Notes: generated from the letters alone by a model not told the origin. A stretch of 64,000 nt of DNA from Ailanthus altissimus (GCA_946807835.1 OX327711.1:19627501-19691500), one strand, 5' to 3'; shown: positions 33,359-48,607, counted from the stretch's first letter. A program made the numbers and translations.

Positions 33359-34512
33359 TTGGTGGAGAGACCTCAAAAGAAGCTAGTCGGGTGCAAGTGG
33401 GTGTATAAAGTGAAGGAGGGGATACCGGGGATTGAACCTACAAGATTCAAGGCTAAGTTAGTAGCACAAGGTTTTATTCAAAGAGAGAGAGTTGATTTTT
33501 ATGAGATATTCTCTCTAGTTGTCAAGCACACATCTATTAGGATTTTGTTAGCCATGTGTGCAAACCTTGATTTATATCTAGAACAGTTGGATGTAAAGAC
33601 AACTTTTCTACATAGAGAGCTTGAAGAGACGATATACATGGCACAGCCACAAGGGTTCGAGAAGCCCGAAAAAGAAAATCATGCTTGTTTGCTAAAGAAG
33701 TCATTATACGGGTTAAAGCAATCACCTAGACAGTGGTATAGGAGATTTGATGAGTTTATGATGGCTTGTGGCTTTAATAGGAGCAAGTATGACAAATGCG
33801 TGTACTTCAAGAACATAAGTTGTGGAATGATGTATTTGCTTTTATACGTCGACGATATGTTGATCGCATGCAAGCATATGAAAGAAATACAGAAGCTCAA
33901 AAAGCAGTTAAGTGGCGAGTTTCAAGAAGAGAATTTTGGGTATAGATATTGTGAGGGTAAGAAAAGATATTATCTTCTTATCCCAACAACGATATCTAGT
34001 CAACATTCTTGAGAAGTTTGGTATGTCCAACGCAAAGGCTGTCTCTACTCCTTTGGCCATGCATTTCAGACTTTCAGCAGCACAGTCGCCGACATCTAAA
34101 AAAGAGAAACTGCAGATGAGTAAAGTACCGTATTCAAGCGCTGTGGGGAGCATCATATATGCAACGGTTTGTACAAGACCAGACATAACACAGGCTATGA
34201 GTGTGGTGAGTAGATACATGACAAATCCAGGTAAAGATCATTTGCTTACAATAAAGTAGATTCTGAGACATCTTAAGGGGACGTCAAATCACAGGTTGAT
34301 ATATAAGAGAGATGAGGACATCAATGAAATGGTAAGAGGGTACGTAGACTCAGATTATGCATGTAATTTAAACAAGAAAAGATCGTTGACGGGCTACGTA
34401 TTCACAATGTTTGGGTGTAGTGTGTGTTAGAGATCAGTTCTACAACATGTGGGTGCACTCTCTACCACTGAGGCGGAGTACATAACTGTTAGTGAAGCTA
34501 TTAATGAGGTTG
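33359..34512 (+). pseudogene. copia-2 reverse transcriptase
   Basis: The first 200 codons are open: GCKWVYKVKEG, RFKAKLVAQGF, QLDVKTTFLHRELEE, LYGLKQSPRQWYRRFDEFM and the active site YVDDM (from about 33846). A frameshift near 33940 moves the reading to another frame (33912-34259: ILGIDIVRVRK, KVPYSSAVGSIIYA, RPDITQAMSVVSRYM). RNase H follows with stops. It is split at 34514 by a solo LTR. Confidence 0.85.
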
Positions 34513-34513
34513 T

Positions 34514-37066
34514 TGTTGGGTGTTTATCATAGAGTGTGTGATTATACGAGTGTATACGTAATTTCAAAAATTACCATATGCGCAGCGGAAGCATGTTACA
34601 AAATATACCCATTTTAACAATTTTAACATATATCACATATATGTATAAGTATAACAATTATACAATAATAAATGATGAACAATATTGTATTATAACATAA
34701 TGTAAAATACTTACCTAATGAAGGTAGCTTTACAAATTCTTCAAGTATTTCACCAATCCATGTGAAGAGCTCACCTTGAAGTATATGTTGAACAATTCTA
34801 GTCTATAACATTTGGTGGGATTATGAAGCTAGAATGGTAGCTTTAGAATTTTTCAGCAACTTGTATTCAACTTCTTTGAATACATATTCTTGTTTCATAA
34901 ACATTAATGTGGTTTGGCCATTCATGGAAGGAGAAGAAGATGATCTTTATTTTGTTCTTGTTGGTAACACTTTACAAACACAACAACAATAAATTCTCTT
35001 TGTCATTGCTAAGTTATCCAAGTGTGTAAAATTAATCAAACCAGAAAATTTTTTACACACTTATCATTCAACTCTTTGAAAGGAAAACAAGATAAAGTAT
35101 TTCTCTCTCCTTCTCTCCCCCCTCCTCTCTTCGCCGAGACCTTCACCTTGTAAGAATGAATTCAATTCATTCAATTCTTGTTTTCTCAATTGATGGCCAA
35201 GCAAAATGAAGTGCTTTCCCCACCATCATTTTAGTTGGTCTCCTACTCAATATTATTAACAATATGCCTAGGTCCCTCCACTTCCTTAATACTTAAAAGA
35301 ATAACAATAAATGAAGAAGTGTTCCCTCCACTAGTCAAAACATGGCCGGCCACTTCAATGAATGAAAATGAATCAAATTCATTTAATGGCTTATTATAAT
35401 ACATGTAATATAAAGAAATCCCCCGCCATTCATAATGGCCAAACATTAAATTCATTTAAATAACATTAATGCAATAAACTATATAATAATGTTTAGTGCA
35501 TTAAAAGTATATAATAAATAAATTAAAAACTATTTTTGATTATTTAATTAATATAATAAAATAAATCAAAAAACTATTTTATATTATTTTATTAATATAT
35601 CATGAAACAAAATGAAGGGCTTAGATCTTGCCATTTGTCATCATCCTATTGGTTAACAACTTTTGTTAACTAATTATTACTATCAATGTTAAATGGTAAA
35701 ATGGTAAAATTAAATCATGAAACAAATTTTACCATTTGTCAATATTCTATTAATTAACAACTCTTGTTAATTAATCAAGTGATGTACTTAACAATTAAGT
35801 CTTGACAAATGTACAATTCGAAGGATCCCTAAACAATCGTTCTCTTTTGCTGAAATTTATTGGATCGAACTATTCAATCCAATCTGCTACCCCAGTACAC
35901 AACGAGTACACTTCATATTGTGAGACTTTCTAGGTCCACACCTAATTTGTCATATGAGCTCCTCCATACGTCCGTGAACAATGTCCCACACATACGTTAC
36001 GGATATTACAAATTAGCATGTTAGACCATAAAAGTTGAGGTTATTACATATTCGTATAATCCTTCCATCATTTATATCATTGAAGAGCAGAGATATAGAT
36101 CATCACCGTCAAATCTCTATTTGCTCAACCACGAACTTATCTCCAGATTTATATTTCATAAAACAATATCCACAAACACTTTTGTGATATTGTTTATTCC
36201 TCTGGAATATCTTTTCCGAGGTTTATGCTTGCGGCCACAAGACTTTCTGAAATACAATCTCAGAGCATTAGGATATACAACCCACTCATATGAGCTGATG
36301 GATCCCATATCTATGCACACCGAACTCCATGAGCATCGGACCATACCCAGCGACACCCAGCGGTCAGACCATGAAAGGTTTCTGACATGTGTGGAACCAA
36401 AGCATGGTGGATCACTCACAAGCCCACCGTGGCGCTCAGGTCAAAGGACCACAAATACTACTCAACTCGGAAGACCTTCCATTGACGGCTTTATGAGATG
36501 TCTATTGGATGTCTTCGTGAGTCTGTTCAATATCCAGTCCTTACTGAATACCTGCATCTCTATACGAGCTTCCTACTAAGCTCATGGTTTGCTAAGACTA
36601 ACCATCTGAACCATCCAGATATAGACATACACTAATCTATAATAATGGGTTTCACCGATAGACCAGCATCGATGAAATTAGATCAGGAACATTATGTTTG
36701 AGAACATACTTGCATAATGACATTTCTTATCACCATCTGCAACTCATTGCAGCTATATCATTACTTATATATTCTCAGGTCATTGTCCCATTTCAGACAA
36801 GACTCTAACTCATTAGATTTTGCTAACTCTTAGTACCACTAACTCTTAGTGTTTATAACTATTAGCGTTTCTAACTCTTAGCCCTGGTCTAAACTCTTTT
36901 AAACCAAATCTGAACTCCTTCAGATCATACAATGTCTAAAACGTTACAAGCATCTTACCATTTAATAAAAATAATATTAACGATTTTATTAGAAATAATA
37001 ATTGTATAAATACAATCACTATATATTTATACATTATGGGATGGCACGTAAGCACAAATCCCAACA
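34514..37066 (+). mobile_element. Solo LTR (TGTTGGG...CCCAACA family, copy 2)
   Basis: A 2553-bp insertion with ends TGTTGGGTG and CCCAACA and a perfect target duplication GTTGT (34509-34513 and 37067-37071). The last ~1.2 kb is homologous to the insertion at 10357-12538; the first ~1.3 kb is largely different. There is no polyprotein. ORFs inside (for example 36121-36579) read through shared LTR sequence and are not credible genes. Confidence 0.85.
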
Positions 37067-37360
37067 GTTGTGTGGTTAAAAGGCATATGTTCGGAGATAT
37101 TGGCTAGTGAAGATGTGAACACCAGTGTATATTGTGATAGCCAGAGTGCCATACACCTAAGCAAGCATCAAGTGTTCCACGAGAGGTTGAAACACATTGA
37201 TGTGAGGCTCCATTACATTCGATAGATTGTCCAAAGTGGTGAAGTTAGTCTAACAAAGATAGCGTCATCTAAAAACCATGCTGATATATTGACTAAGCCA
37301 CTACCTTCGGTTAAATTCATCCTATGCAAGGACTTAACCGGATTCACTATTTTGTGAAGA
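37067..37360 (+). pseudogene. copia-2 RNase H C-terminal part
   Basis: After the insertion the reading resumes as VVWLKGICSEIL, VYCDSQSAIHLSKHQVFHER and KHIDVRLHYIR, the classic end of copia RNase H. HADILTKPLP-like sequence follows at about 37273-37300. The frame stops at TAG 37222. Confidence 0.85.
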
Positions 37361-37426
37361 TGACCGAAGGTGCGAAAATGAGAGATCAAGTTGCTTTGTG
37401 GATGATTTTGAATCAATGAGGGAATT

Positions 37427-38081
37427 TGTGAGAATATTGATTAAAAATCATCGATATATGATTTGGAGAGCAAGTCAAGTGCAGAGGGTGAGCACGGATC
37501 GAAGACGGACGCAAAATGAGGCGAAAGACGAAGGGAACAGTGGCCAGGCGTGAGCTCCGCAGCGCCCAGTCTAGAACGTGAGTGCCGCAGCGTTTAGACA
37601 GGCGCACCAGCGCTGCGGCGGTGAGAGCCCAGCGCCGTGGCGCTGGAGATGTGAACAGTATTTTAAAATAAGGAAACTTCCTTATTTCGTCTCCCACTTA
37701 CTTCAGGACTCCCTAAAATGACTTTCACACATTTAGGGTAAACATAGAACGTCCCAAAGCGTATATAAAAGCTATCAATTGACTTGTAAATTACATCTAA
37801 GTGATCATTAACAATCTTTGTAATTTTTTATAAAAAAAAAAAATTAAAGTAAAAAATTTTTTTTTTATGATTTTTATTGTAAAAAGTTTATTTTGTGAGT
37901 GACTTGTAATTCATAATAAGAGTTGAGTGTAATCTTAATCAACTGTAAACGTAAATAAATTATCAAACTACATAATTTTTTATATGTTATTCTCCTACTC
38001 TTTTTTTATTTATTTTTTAATTATTTATTCTACTTATATTATTTAAATAATTTTATTTATTTACATACTTCCATCTTTATA
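37427..38081 (+). repeat. 3' LTR of copia-2 with strongly AT-shifted second half
   Basis: The first ~380 bp align well with the 5' LTR, including the CpG-rich hairpin stretch at about 37555-37650. From about 37815 on, C and G of the 5' LTR are replaced by T and A almost everywhere while the alignment register is kept. The end at about 38081 is inferred from the alignment. Confidence 0.8.
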
Positions 38082-39040
38082 GTAAAATATAATTAACCTT
38101 ATCCCAATAATATTCTTGAATTTCAAGCATCATCGAAAATAACAAGTCCGACAAATTCAGAAACATTAGTCTGTCATCTAAACATATATATTCACAATAG
38201 TGAGCGAATCTTCTTAATTTAACTTTGAACATCATTTCGATTTTTAATTTTGTCATTGACGCCATAGTTCAAGCCAACCAACAATAGCTCAGCAACGATA
38301 AGACTAGGTAGGAAACTCCAAATCACACCCATCCATTTCTTAAGAATAAGCAATTAATAAACCCATGTGTTCCTTGAGCTTTGTGAACTTGCACGGTCGA
38401 AACAACTGACATTTACTTGGGCAACAAACTAATAGACCCTGCTCTGTATCTTTTCTGAAAATAAAAGATTATATAGAATTTGAGATTGAAATAGAACCAA
38501 ATTTCATGTGCTCTTGGAGTTTTTTTTTTTTTCTGTAATACTGAAATTTCTACTTCGATATGTTATTACTGGAATGAACTTTGGGGGGGTCCAAAATATA
38601 ATTTCACTTTGGTTCTTTCTGGTGAAAGAAAAACGTGCTTTCATAATTAGTATGCACCTTGTTGGCAATCTACGAAACCCATGTTGGCAATCTACGTACT
38701 TGTTTTGACCGTTAGATTTTCACTAAATTGACTCACTCCACTCGTAAGTCAAACTGTCTGAATGGTAGACATAGAGACCAATCACCGAATTAATTTGGTT
38801 CTAACAAGAAAGAATTGGTTTTAAATATTTAAAGACTCAAACAAAAAAACACACAAGTGGGTATTTGTAACTACAAAAATGCCCTGGGTAGCATCAATTT
38901 TCAGTCGCTTTCAACTGTTATTTTGGTCTCTTTGTAATACAAATTCTTATAATATTTTTGTTTGCGAAATTGAAAATGACTGTAGAAAAAGGAATACACC
39001 CGTTTTTGAGCTGACTGGTAGGCTTGAAGTTACTAGTTTT
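38082..39040. other. Intergenic region upstream of the cysteine protease
   Basis: No gene is recognised. The ORFs at 38508-38708 and 38879-39097 have no family resemblance. The last 300 bp should contain the protease promoter. Confidence 0.45.
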
Positions 39041-39045
39041 CCACC

Positions 39046-39053
39046 TTATATAC
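39046..39053 (+). promoter_or_regulatory. TATA box of the cysteine protease gene
   Basis: TTATATAC lies about 60 bp upstream of the start codon at 39107, giving a leader of about 25-30 nt. Confidence 0.5.
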
Positions 39054-39106
39054 ACCACGTAATGAAGATAGATGATCAATCATTAAAGGTAACCTAGTTG
39101 AGAAAA

Positions 39107-41858
<2,752 letters not shown>

Positions 41859-42746
41859 ATAAGTAAACTAAACTTATCGTCTCTTCCTTCACTCTTTCTA
41901 TTTCAATTTTTCGCTCCTCATGGGGGCATATCTCTGGTTTGCATTGGACCAAACATATGCAGCAGGCGAAATCTCAGAAAAAGAAGATAAAAGGTGGAGA
42001 AATTAATGTTTCTTTAGATTGTTTGTTGGAAACAGTATTTTAAATTCCATTGGTACAGCTATGTTTCATTTGGAGATCATGGCTTGAATGGTTGTTTAAG
42101 TTCAGGACACTGAGCATTAGGCCAGGTCTTGTGATATATCTATATGGGGTTTATTACAATAAGTGACTTGTTCTTCATTTTTGCTTTATTCTAATCCAAA
42201 ACCAACTTATCTAAATTGACAAAGGAATATCTGAAGCCTTCTTTAAGGTTTGCTTAATTGCTAAAAAATAAGAGAGATGAAAGAACATAAGAACGAATAT
42301 TTCAACTCTTTTGAACAGATGTGTGCTATTAGATTCTTCTTCACCACTTATGTAACCAGCAGATCCAAGTTTGCCAACAGGAAGCATAAAGAGCTTATGT
42401 GTTACAATGGTTATTGGCTTGCTCAAATTGTATTCGTTTGATATGGAGGTATTGTAGCTTTGAAGCCACGACTAACGTTAAAAAGAAATAAAGTGAGTGT
42501 TTGAAGAAACACATGGATTTAAAGTGAAAGTAGTGTTTACCAATCACTATATTATGCTTTAGAAGCATAGTAGAAGCCCCTTTATACTAAATGAACCCTT
42601 ACTCTTAGGCATCAAATTCCATTTCAATAATAAAGCACAAATTTCTATCTGAACAAGTATAAGCATTATACCACTTTTGAATCTTCATACCACCATTTTG
42701 TACGTTGGCCCCTTTTGTCTGCCTCTAATGCTCAAAACAACTTGGA
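41859..42746. other. Protease 3' flank and spacer
   Basis: 3' untranslated region of the protease followed by AT-rich spacer. No further exon or RNA gene was recognised. Confidence 0.45.
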
Positions 42747-43060
42747 TTAAATCTCTTTTCGGAAAATGAATTCATCACAAAATGACAAAGGTTCCACTTT
42801 CGCATCAATTTCCTGATAAGATGATGCTTCTGTCTTGTTTGACAGGCATCCACTCCATTCAAAACCTAAACCATAGTTGCTTTTTAAACATGAATGGAGC
42901 TCTACTACTAAAGTCTTTGCCATTACCACAATCATGGAATAAGCTGCCGTTTGCTTAAACTGCACTGAAGATGAGGATGCTAGCCCAGGTTTACAAATCC
43001 AGTAACTAAAAGAGCTCAAGTTGGCGCACGGGGGCTTGCCAAAATGGCAAGCGCCCCCTT
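42747..43060 (-). pseudogene. Possible C-terminal exon or gene fragment, unidentified
   Basis: A minus-strand open stretch of about 100 codons ends in a normal stop. It has balanced codon use and complex composition (FSYWICKPGLASSSSV, QTAAYSMIVVMAKTLVVEL, YGLGFEWSGCLSNKTEASS). It looks more like a real protein C-terminus than the surrounding chance ORFs. No start or upstream exons were found; GC-rich repeat-like sequence adjoins at about 43020-43080. It could be a captured or degraded gene fragment. I do not recognise the family. Confidence 0.3.
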
Positions 43061-43111
43061 GTAAGCGCACCCCCCTGAACACAATCAATCACTTGGAGCC
43101 TGGGAAGGGTA

Positions 43112-43437
43112 ATAGAATTAGAATCCAATGCTTAATTACAATGATGAAGACAAAGCTCATCCTCTGGACCACTAAGCCCACATGAGTCACGACGCAATTT
43201 GGCCCAGGGAGAGAGAAATTACGTATGTTCCATCACTTTCTCTTTGAGCATGGGGAAAAAAATTTCTAAGAACGTGTTTAATTACAATGCTTAATTACAA
43301 TTATGAAAACAAAGCTCGTCCTCTGGACCACTAAGCCCACATGGGTCACGACGCCATTTGACCCAGGGAGAGAGAAATTTCGTATGTTCCATCACTTTCT
43401 CTTTGGTTCCCCGTGCTCACATGGGGAAATTTCTTTT
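43112..43437 (+). repeat. Tandem duplication (~160 bp) next to tRNA-Val
   Basis: The block 'aatgcttaattacaat(g/t)atga...ctctggaccactaagcccacat...gacgc(a/c)atttg(g/a)cccagggagagagaaatt...gttccatcactttctctttg' occurs at about 43120-43245 and again at about 43280-43413. The copies differ at scattered sites, so the duplication is not new. Confidence 0.75.
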
Positions 43438-43446
43438 CAAAAAAAG

Positions 43447-43519
43447 TGTTGCTGCCCAGGATCGAACTGGGGACCTTTAGTGTGTAAGACTAACGTGATG
43501 ACCACTACACCACAGCAAC
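43447..43519 (-). tRNA. tRNA-Val (anticodon UAC)
   Basis: The minus strand folds as a 73-nt tRNA. The acceptor stem GTTGCTG pairs with CAGCAAC with discriminator A. The D-arm region is GTGTAGTGGTCATCAC. The anticodon stem TTAGT/ACTAA encloses the loop CTTACAC (anticodon TAC). The T-arm is CCCAG-TTCGATC-CTGGG with the conserved TTCGA. There is no intron and no encoded CCA. It decodes GUA and probably GUG valine codons. Confidence 0.93.
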
Positions 43520-45724
43520 TCGGTGATTGTGATTGTACTTCTTCTTTATATCTACTTATCGTCAAGAATAGTTTTCACACTGTTGTGAAATTTCGATATA
43601 GCCCACTTTATGAAATTCTGAAACACAGAGACGTGAAATTTGGAGTTACGGGTAAATGTGATAGAATGGGTCGCAGTATAATTATTTAATATATTTTAAG
43701 TAAATATAAATAAAAAAAATTAATATGATTAATAAATAAATTGAATTCGTATTATTTTTTTATTAATTATGTTGAATATATATTTAAAATTTATTAATTC
43801 ATTTAAGTCACATTTAATGAATAAAATTATATTTGTATTTATTCGTGTGTCTATTCATTTAAGTCAAGTTTAATTAAATGATAAAATTATAAATATATAT
43901 ATATATATAATTGAAAATTAAATTATAATATATCTAAATTCTAAATACTTTTATCTTTTAATTATGTTGGATAAATTTTATTTTTTTAATTGTGTTAGAA
44001 TAATTTTATTATTAGATGCATTAAATACTTTTTTTATAATTTTAAAATTTATTAATCGTAACATAAACGTGTTTTAAATGAATTGAATATTTCATATAAA
44101 GGAATCGAATTAGGTGTTATTATTCATTTAAATAAATAAAATCTTAAACGAATCAAATTGTGTATAATCGTATAAATAAATTAAATTTGATTTATTTATT
44201 TAAACATATCTAATCATATCATATAGTATTATGTAATTCGTTTATTAAATACATCAAATTTATATTTAAGTGTCTAATTCGTTTAATAAATAAACTATAA
44301 ACAAATATAATAACAAAAATTTAATATCTTATATTAATACGATACAAATAAAATTTAATTATACGAATTGTTGCCCTTAAATCGTGGGTGTTACTTAATA
44401 CTACTTATTAAATTGTATGTGTGGATAAGTTAAAGATAAGGGGCTCGATCAGTTTCAGGATCTTAGGGTCCAAAATCTCCATTGTGTCGCATGTTCATGA
44501 AAGTGGTAAAAGACAGACGAGAATTTAGATAGATAGGTGGGCTCTTCTTGGTACCATTGCGTGTCTCTTGGGCAATTAGAACCCCACTACAAATTTCAAA
44601 ACTAGAAGCAATGCAATGTTGATGTTACCATTTTATGTATAAAAAATAAAAAAATAAAAACTCACCTTTTGATTTGGTTTCGTCGTGTATATCTTTGCAT
44701 AATTTGTGGATCGGATGAATCATGTTATCCCCCTCCCCCCACAATAACATCTATATAATATTATAACCTAAGTCTCTAATGTACACGTTGTTATTTTTCA
44801 ATCACAATATTCACAAAAAAAGGCTAGTGTTATTTTTTTAAATTTTCGAATCTTATATATAAAATTATATATCGTAAATAACTAAACCAATTTAACTAGA
44901 TTTATAGATGTTAGAGTTTGTTTGGTATAATTTTCTAAATTTACATTTTATTTTATTTTATTTTTCAAGTATAGTTAATATTAATAGTTTAAAAAAAAAA
45001 GGAGAGATTTATACTCAAAAAATTTATTTTATTAAAGAGAAAGAAGAATTCTAATTTTTTTTACCATTACAAATGCAATATTAGTAAAATACTTAGTACA
45101 ACTTTTAATGAAAAAGTATTTAACATAACTTTTAATAAAACAAATATTTAACATTTAATTGTAACTCATAATTTTTAGTAAAATTTTTATTATTGTAATT
45201 GTCAAATTATAAATGATTAAATTTTATTTATGAGGCCGAACCATGCATAATAAAATTTTAAAAAAAATAATATTTAAACTCTTAACATTTTAAAAAAGAG
45301 ATATTTAAATATTATTAATTTTAAAACTTTTATCAATACTTTTGTCATGTAACGAATTTTATTTATTTTGACAGCAAAAAAATATTTGCATGTTCCTTCT
45401 TTTTTTAATCTTAAGAGTTTTGAAGTTATTTTTCTTATTAAAATTGACAATATTCATTATCCAATAAAAATATCAATAAAATTATTAAAATTTATATACC
45501 TCTTTTCTAAAGTATTAGAGATTCAAAATGTCTTTTTTCCTAAAATTTTTATTTGAAAGGAAATAAATGTAAGAATAGTAATATGACATGGCATGTGTAG
45601 CATATTATAAGGTTTGTGGTATCAGATTTCAGATATGGTCTAAATCTAATCGCGACTTAAGAGGAAGACAAATTGACCATGTTATCTTATCTTTTATTAG
45701 TCAAAAAACGTTGATGAGATTATG

Positions 45725-45760
<36 letters not shown>

Positions 45761-47400
45761 TCATAGACAAAAACACAACAATGGCAGACCGCCACAAATC
45801 AAGAGAAACGACTTTTTATTGGCTTTAAAAACTTGGAGCCACGTTACACATGGCCCTCTCCGCCAATCAAGGGAGAATTGGGTGAAATTTGCTGCCTAAT
45901 GCCTATGCAAACGGATACCAATTTGTACATTAGTTGAAATTGTTTGGTGCATATTGGACAAGAAGTTATGTCGTTTAGGTTCATACTTTGTACCAAGAAT
46001 ATTTGTGTAATGAATAGTTTTTTTAAAAAATGTTTATATAATGTTTTAGAATTTAGATTGGCAAATACTTTAGTTATTGATTTTATAGATATATATTAGT
46101 TTAATTTTTATTTTTTTAATATATATTTTGTTAATTTATACAGATACGAAAATAATAAAAAAAAATTATTTAAAATGTTTTTATTTAAATTAAAATAATA
46201 TATATTAAATTGATAAAATTAGCATTTTTCCTTATAAGTAAGTGTCTCTCAAGACATTAAAATTGAATTATTGATTGGCATGTGGATTGGAAAAAGGCAG
46301 ACAATTTTGGTTGGTCGGATGTACATCTACTCAATTGCCGAATTAATTAAAAGCACATTTGGCTCAACAACCGTCAATGTCTTTTCGCCCAACTGTGTGC
46401 CCGTGACTAAGTACTAGTACTACTCTTCCCTTTTGCATGCTCAATTATTATCACAATACCTACATCAGAACCCATTCTTTTTTTATTACAAGCATTTAAA
46501 GCTTTAATTCAACTCAAATTAATATTTATTTATCCTTTTATGTACAACTTAATAATACATAAATAAAATTAATTAGGATATAAATTTTGTATTTTAACTT
46601 TGTCAAAATTTATACATAAATAATAGTACATTTAATTGATTCAATCATAATTAATAAACACTTTCCTTCCTTTTTTTTTTTTTTGGTTATTAAAATTGTC
46701 CAATGTAACATATATATGCATTGATATAGAACAATGAAATACATAAACAAATAATGTATCAAAATAATTATTAATTTATGAATATTAATTAATTAAATTA
46801 TTAAGATAATATAAGAGATTTAAAATTTTGAATTTCATCCACACTAATTATATAAAGAAAATTTAATTTATAAATATAAAAAACTCTTAGTTGTGGATAT
46901 TTGTATTTTTTTTTAAAGATTTTGACTATGAATTCTTTGGATGTAAAAAAAAAAATCGGGAGTTTCAATTAATTTAGTATGTAATTCTTTATAAAAAGTA
47001 AAAAATAATCATTTTTTAAAAAGTTGAATAGGAGGAGAAATTTATAGTTATTAGTTACAAGTTAATCATGATTAAAAATTAATTGTCTTTTGATCTGATT
47101 CAATCAACAAATAAAAACATATTATGGACTTCAAATGGGCTGTGATTGTTTATTAATGGTTATATTTTAGTATAACGGTAATTTTAAAGATGGTATTACT
47201 GTAATATTTAATAATTATTTAATACGTTAATTTAAAATAATTTTTAAAAATGTTGCCTATTTAGTTATTTTTCGCCCAACCAAAAAAAAAGAAGGAAAAT
47301 GTAAAATTGTTGGCGCGTGAAAACCGTAACTGTAAATCAGCGAAGAAAGCAAAAAGGCGAATGAGCACGTGGTTCGTCTTCACTCCTCCGGTCTCAGCTC
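43520..47400. other. Long AT-rich intergenic region
   Basis: About 3.9 kb with no gene, RNA or intact transposon that I can support. It contains AT-rich low-complexity DNA, homopolymer A/T runs and one ATA microsatellite (about 45728-45761). A small 'aacataacttttaataaaa'-type repeat occurs at about 45100-45145. The last few hundred bases probably belong to the promoter of the DUF688 gene; a G-box CACGTG is at 47366-47371. Confidence 0.5.
45728..45761 (+). repeat. (ATA)n microsatellite
   Basis: Eleven or so perfect ATA/AAT triplets in a row. Probably polymorphic between individuals. Confidence 0.85.
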
Positions 47401-47479
47401 GACTCGTCTCTTTCGTCTGTAGTTGTAGATAGACGACTCGTATAATCAAAACCATGTACGCAGCAGCACAAAGCTAAAA

Positions 47480-48607
47480 AAGTACACACATTCTTCCCCA
47501 TTCTTTACTTTTTGACTTTTCTTTAGGCTTACTCATTCCCTTAACTCTTGGCATCATTTCAGGCTCAGCGCCACCCGCCCCCCTCTAACAATTAACCCAA
47601 CTCTCCAACAACGATCACAGGTATCCTTTCATTTCTCGTTTCTTATTCACCGATCAATCATTTATTTTCGTTAAACAAAGTTATCATTTCTATTAACTGC
47701 CTTGCGCTTCTTCACTGTTAAATACAAGTCTTGATTCCTCCTTTACATTTCTTCAGCTCCGTTTGGGCTTCTTCTCTGTCGATGTTCTTGTGTTGGTAAG
47801 TTTGCTTTTATGAATATATTTATGGGTTTAGTTTCTCTTGGCCAGAAGATATGATTTTTGATAATGTCACTTTTGGTAAAGTAGATGCATAGTTTGCATT
47901 CACTTCACTTCATATAGTAAATGCTTTCTGTTTGATAACACTGTGTTCAACGTCAGTGTCGCGTAAGTTTGTTCATTTAATAATCGAATTACTACTACGG
48001 AAAGCACTTTTGATTTTCACTTTGCTTTCCTTCCAATTATGAGAAAAACGATGGAAAATTACTAAAATATTTAGTCTTGGATCTATATATTTCTACTTTT
48101 ATATTAGTATGTTAAGTTTATCGGGATCATGCATTTTTTTTTAAAAAAATTTCTGCTTCCCACAGAAAGAGAATTACAAGGTTTTAATGTATTTTCCTCC
48201 TTTAGATAACAACCGACGCTGCATAATTCTTTTCCTTCTTTATCAGATCCCACATAATGAGCAACCAAGAAGGCGATAACGATAAATTTATCTAGCTGTT
48301 TAAGTTCTGCTGTATAATTGCTTGCTATTGTAGGGGAAAATGGGCGGAATTTATACTTGCTTGTGCTTGCTACATAGTTTGTTTTGTTTCATACATAGGG
48401 GAAACAGAGAATTACCAGTGCTAGATGTTTATTGATAAGGAGTTAAGATTATTTATCTGATTATTCTTTGTTCAATATCTTCTTGAGATATGAATGGCTT
48501 CACCATGATTTATTTCCCGTCTTTTATCATAGGTTATGAAAAAGTTTTTGTCTAGAGCACTTTGAATAAAAGAGTCTTCGAAGAATTTTCTCTGTTGTTA
48601 AACGGGT
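47480..48607 (+). other. Probable 5' leader and leader intron of the DUF688 gene
   Basis: A splice-donor-like CAG|GTATCC at about 47618-47626 follows a CT-rich segment. The next kilobase is T-rich and without coding, as in leader introns. Several AG acceptors precede the ATG at 48608, and the right one cannot be picked by eye. Confidence 0.4.

Larger units (their letters stand above)
20474..38081 (+). mobile_element. Ty1/copia LTR retrotransposon (copia-2), inactivated, with two nested insertions
   Basis: The 5' LTR (20474-21092) and 3' LTR (37427-about 38081) start with the same 44 bases (TGTGAGAATATTGATTAAAA...). A tRNA-Met-type primer site (TGGTATTAGAGC, 21096-21107) follows the first. 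Gag, protease, integrase, reverse transcriptase and RNase H come in copia order. Stops and frameshifts are scattered through them. The gag is split by the 9.55-kb LOG-carrying element and the RNase H by a solo LTR. Without the insertions the element would be about 5.5 kb. Possible target duplication GTAAG/GTAAA. Confidence 0.9.

Noticed and set aside
36121..36579. 152-codon ORF in the solo LTR at 34514-37066
   Set aside because: A related but broken reading occurs at the same place in the other LTR copy (11546-11761). It is LTR sequence, and composition gives no sign of selection.
39098..39106. Cysteine protease start at 39098
   Set aside because: The codon there is TTG. ATG 39107 begins a proper signal peptide.
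43303..43689. 128-codon ORF over the tRNA-Val region
   Set aside because: It runs through the tRNA gene and the tandem duplication in antisense. The tRNA explains the conserved part.
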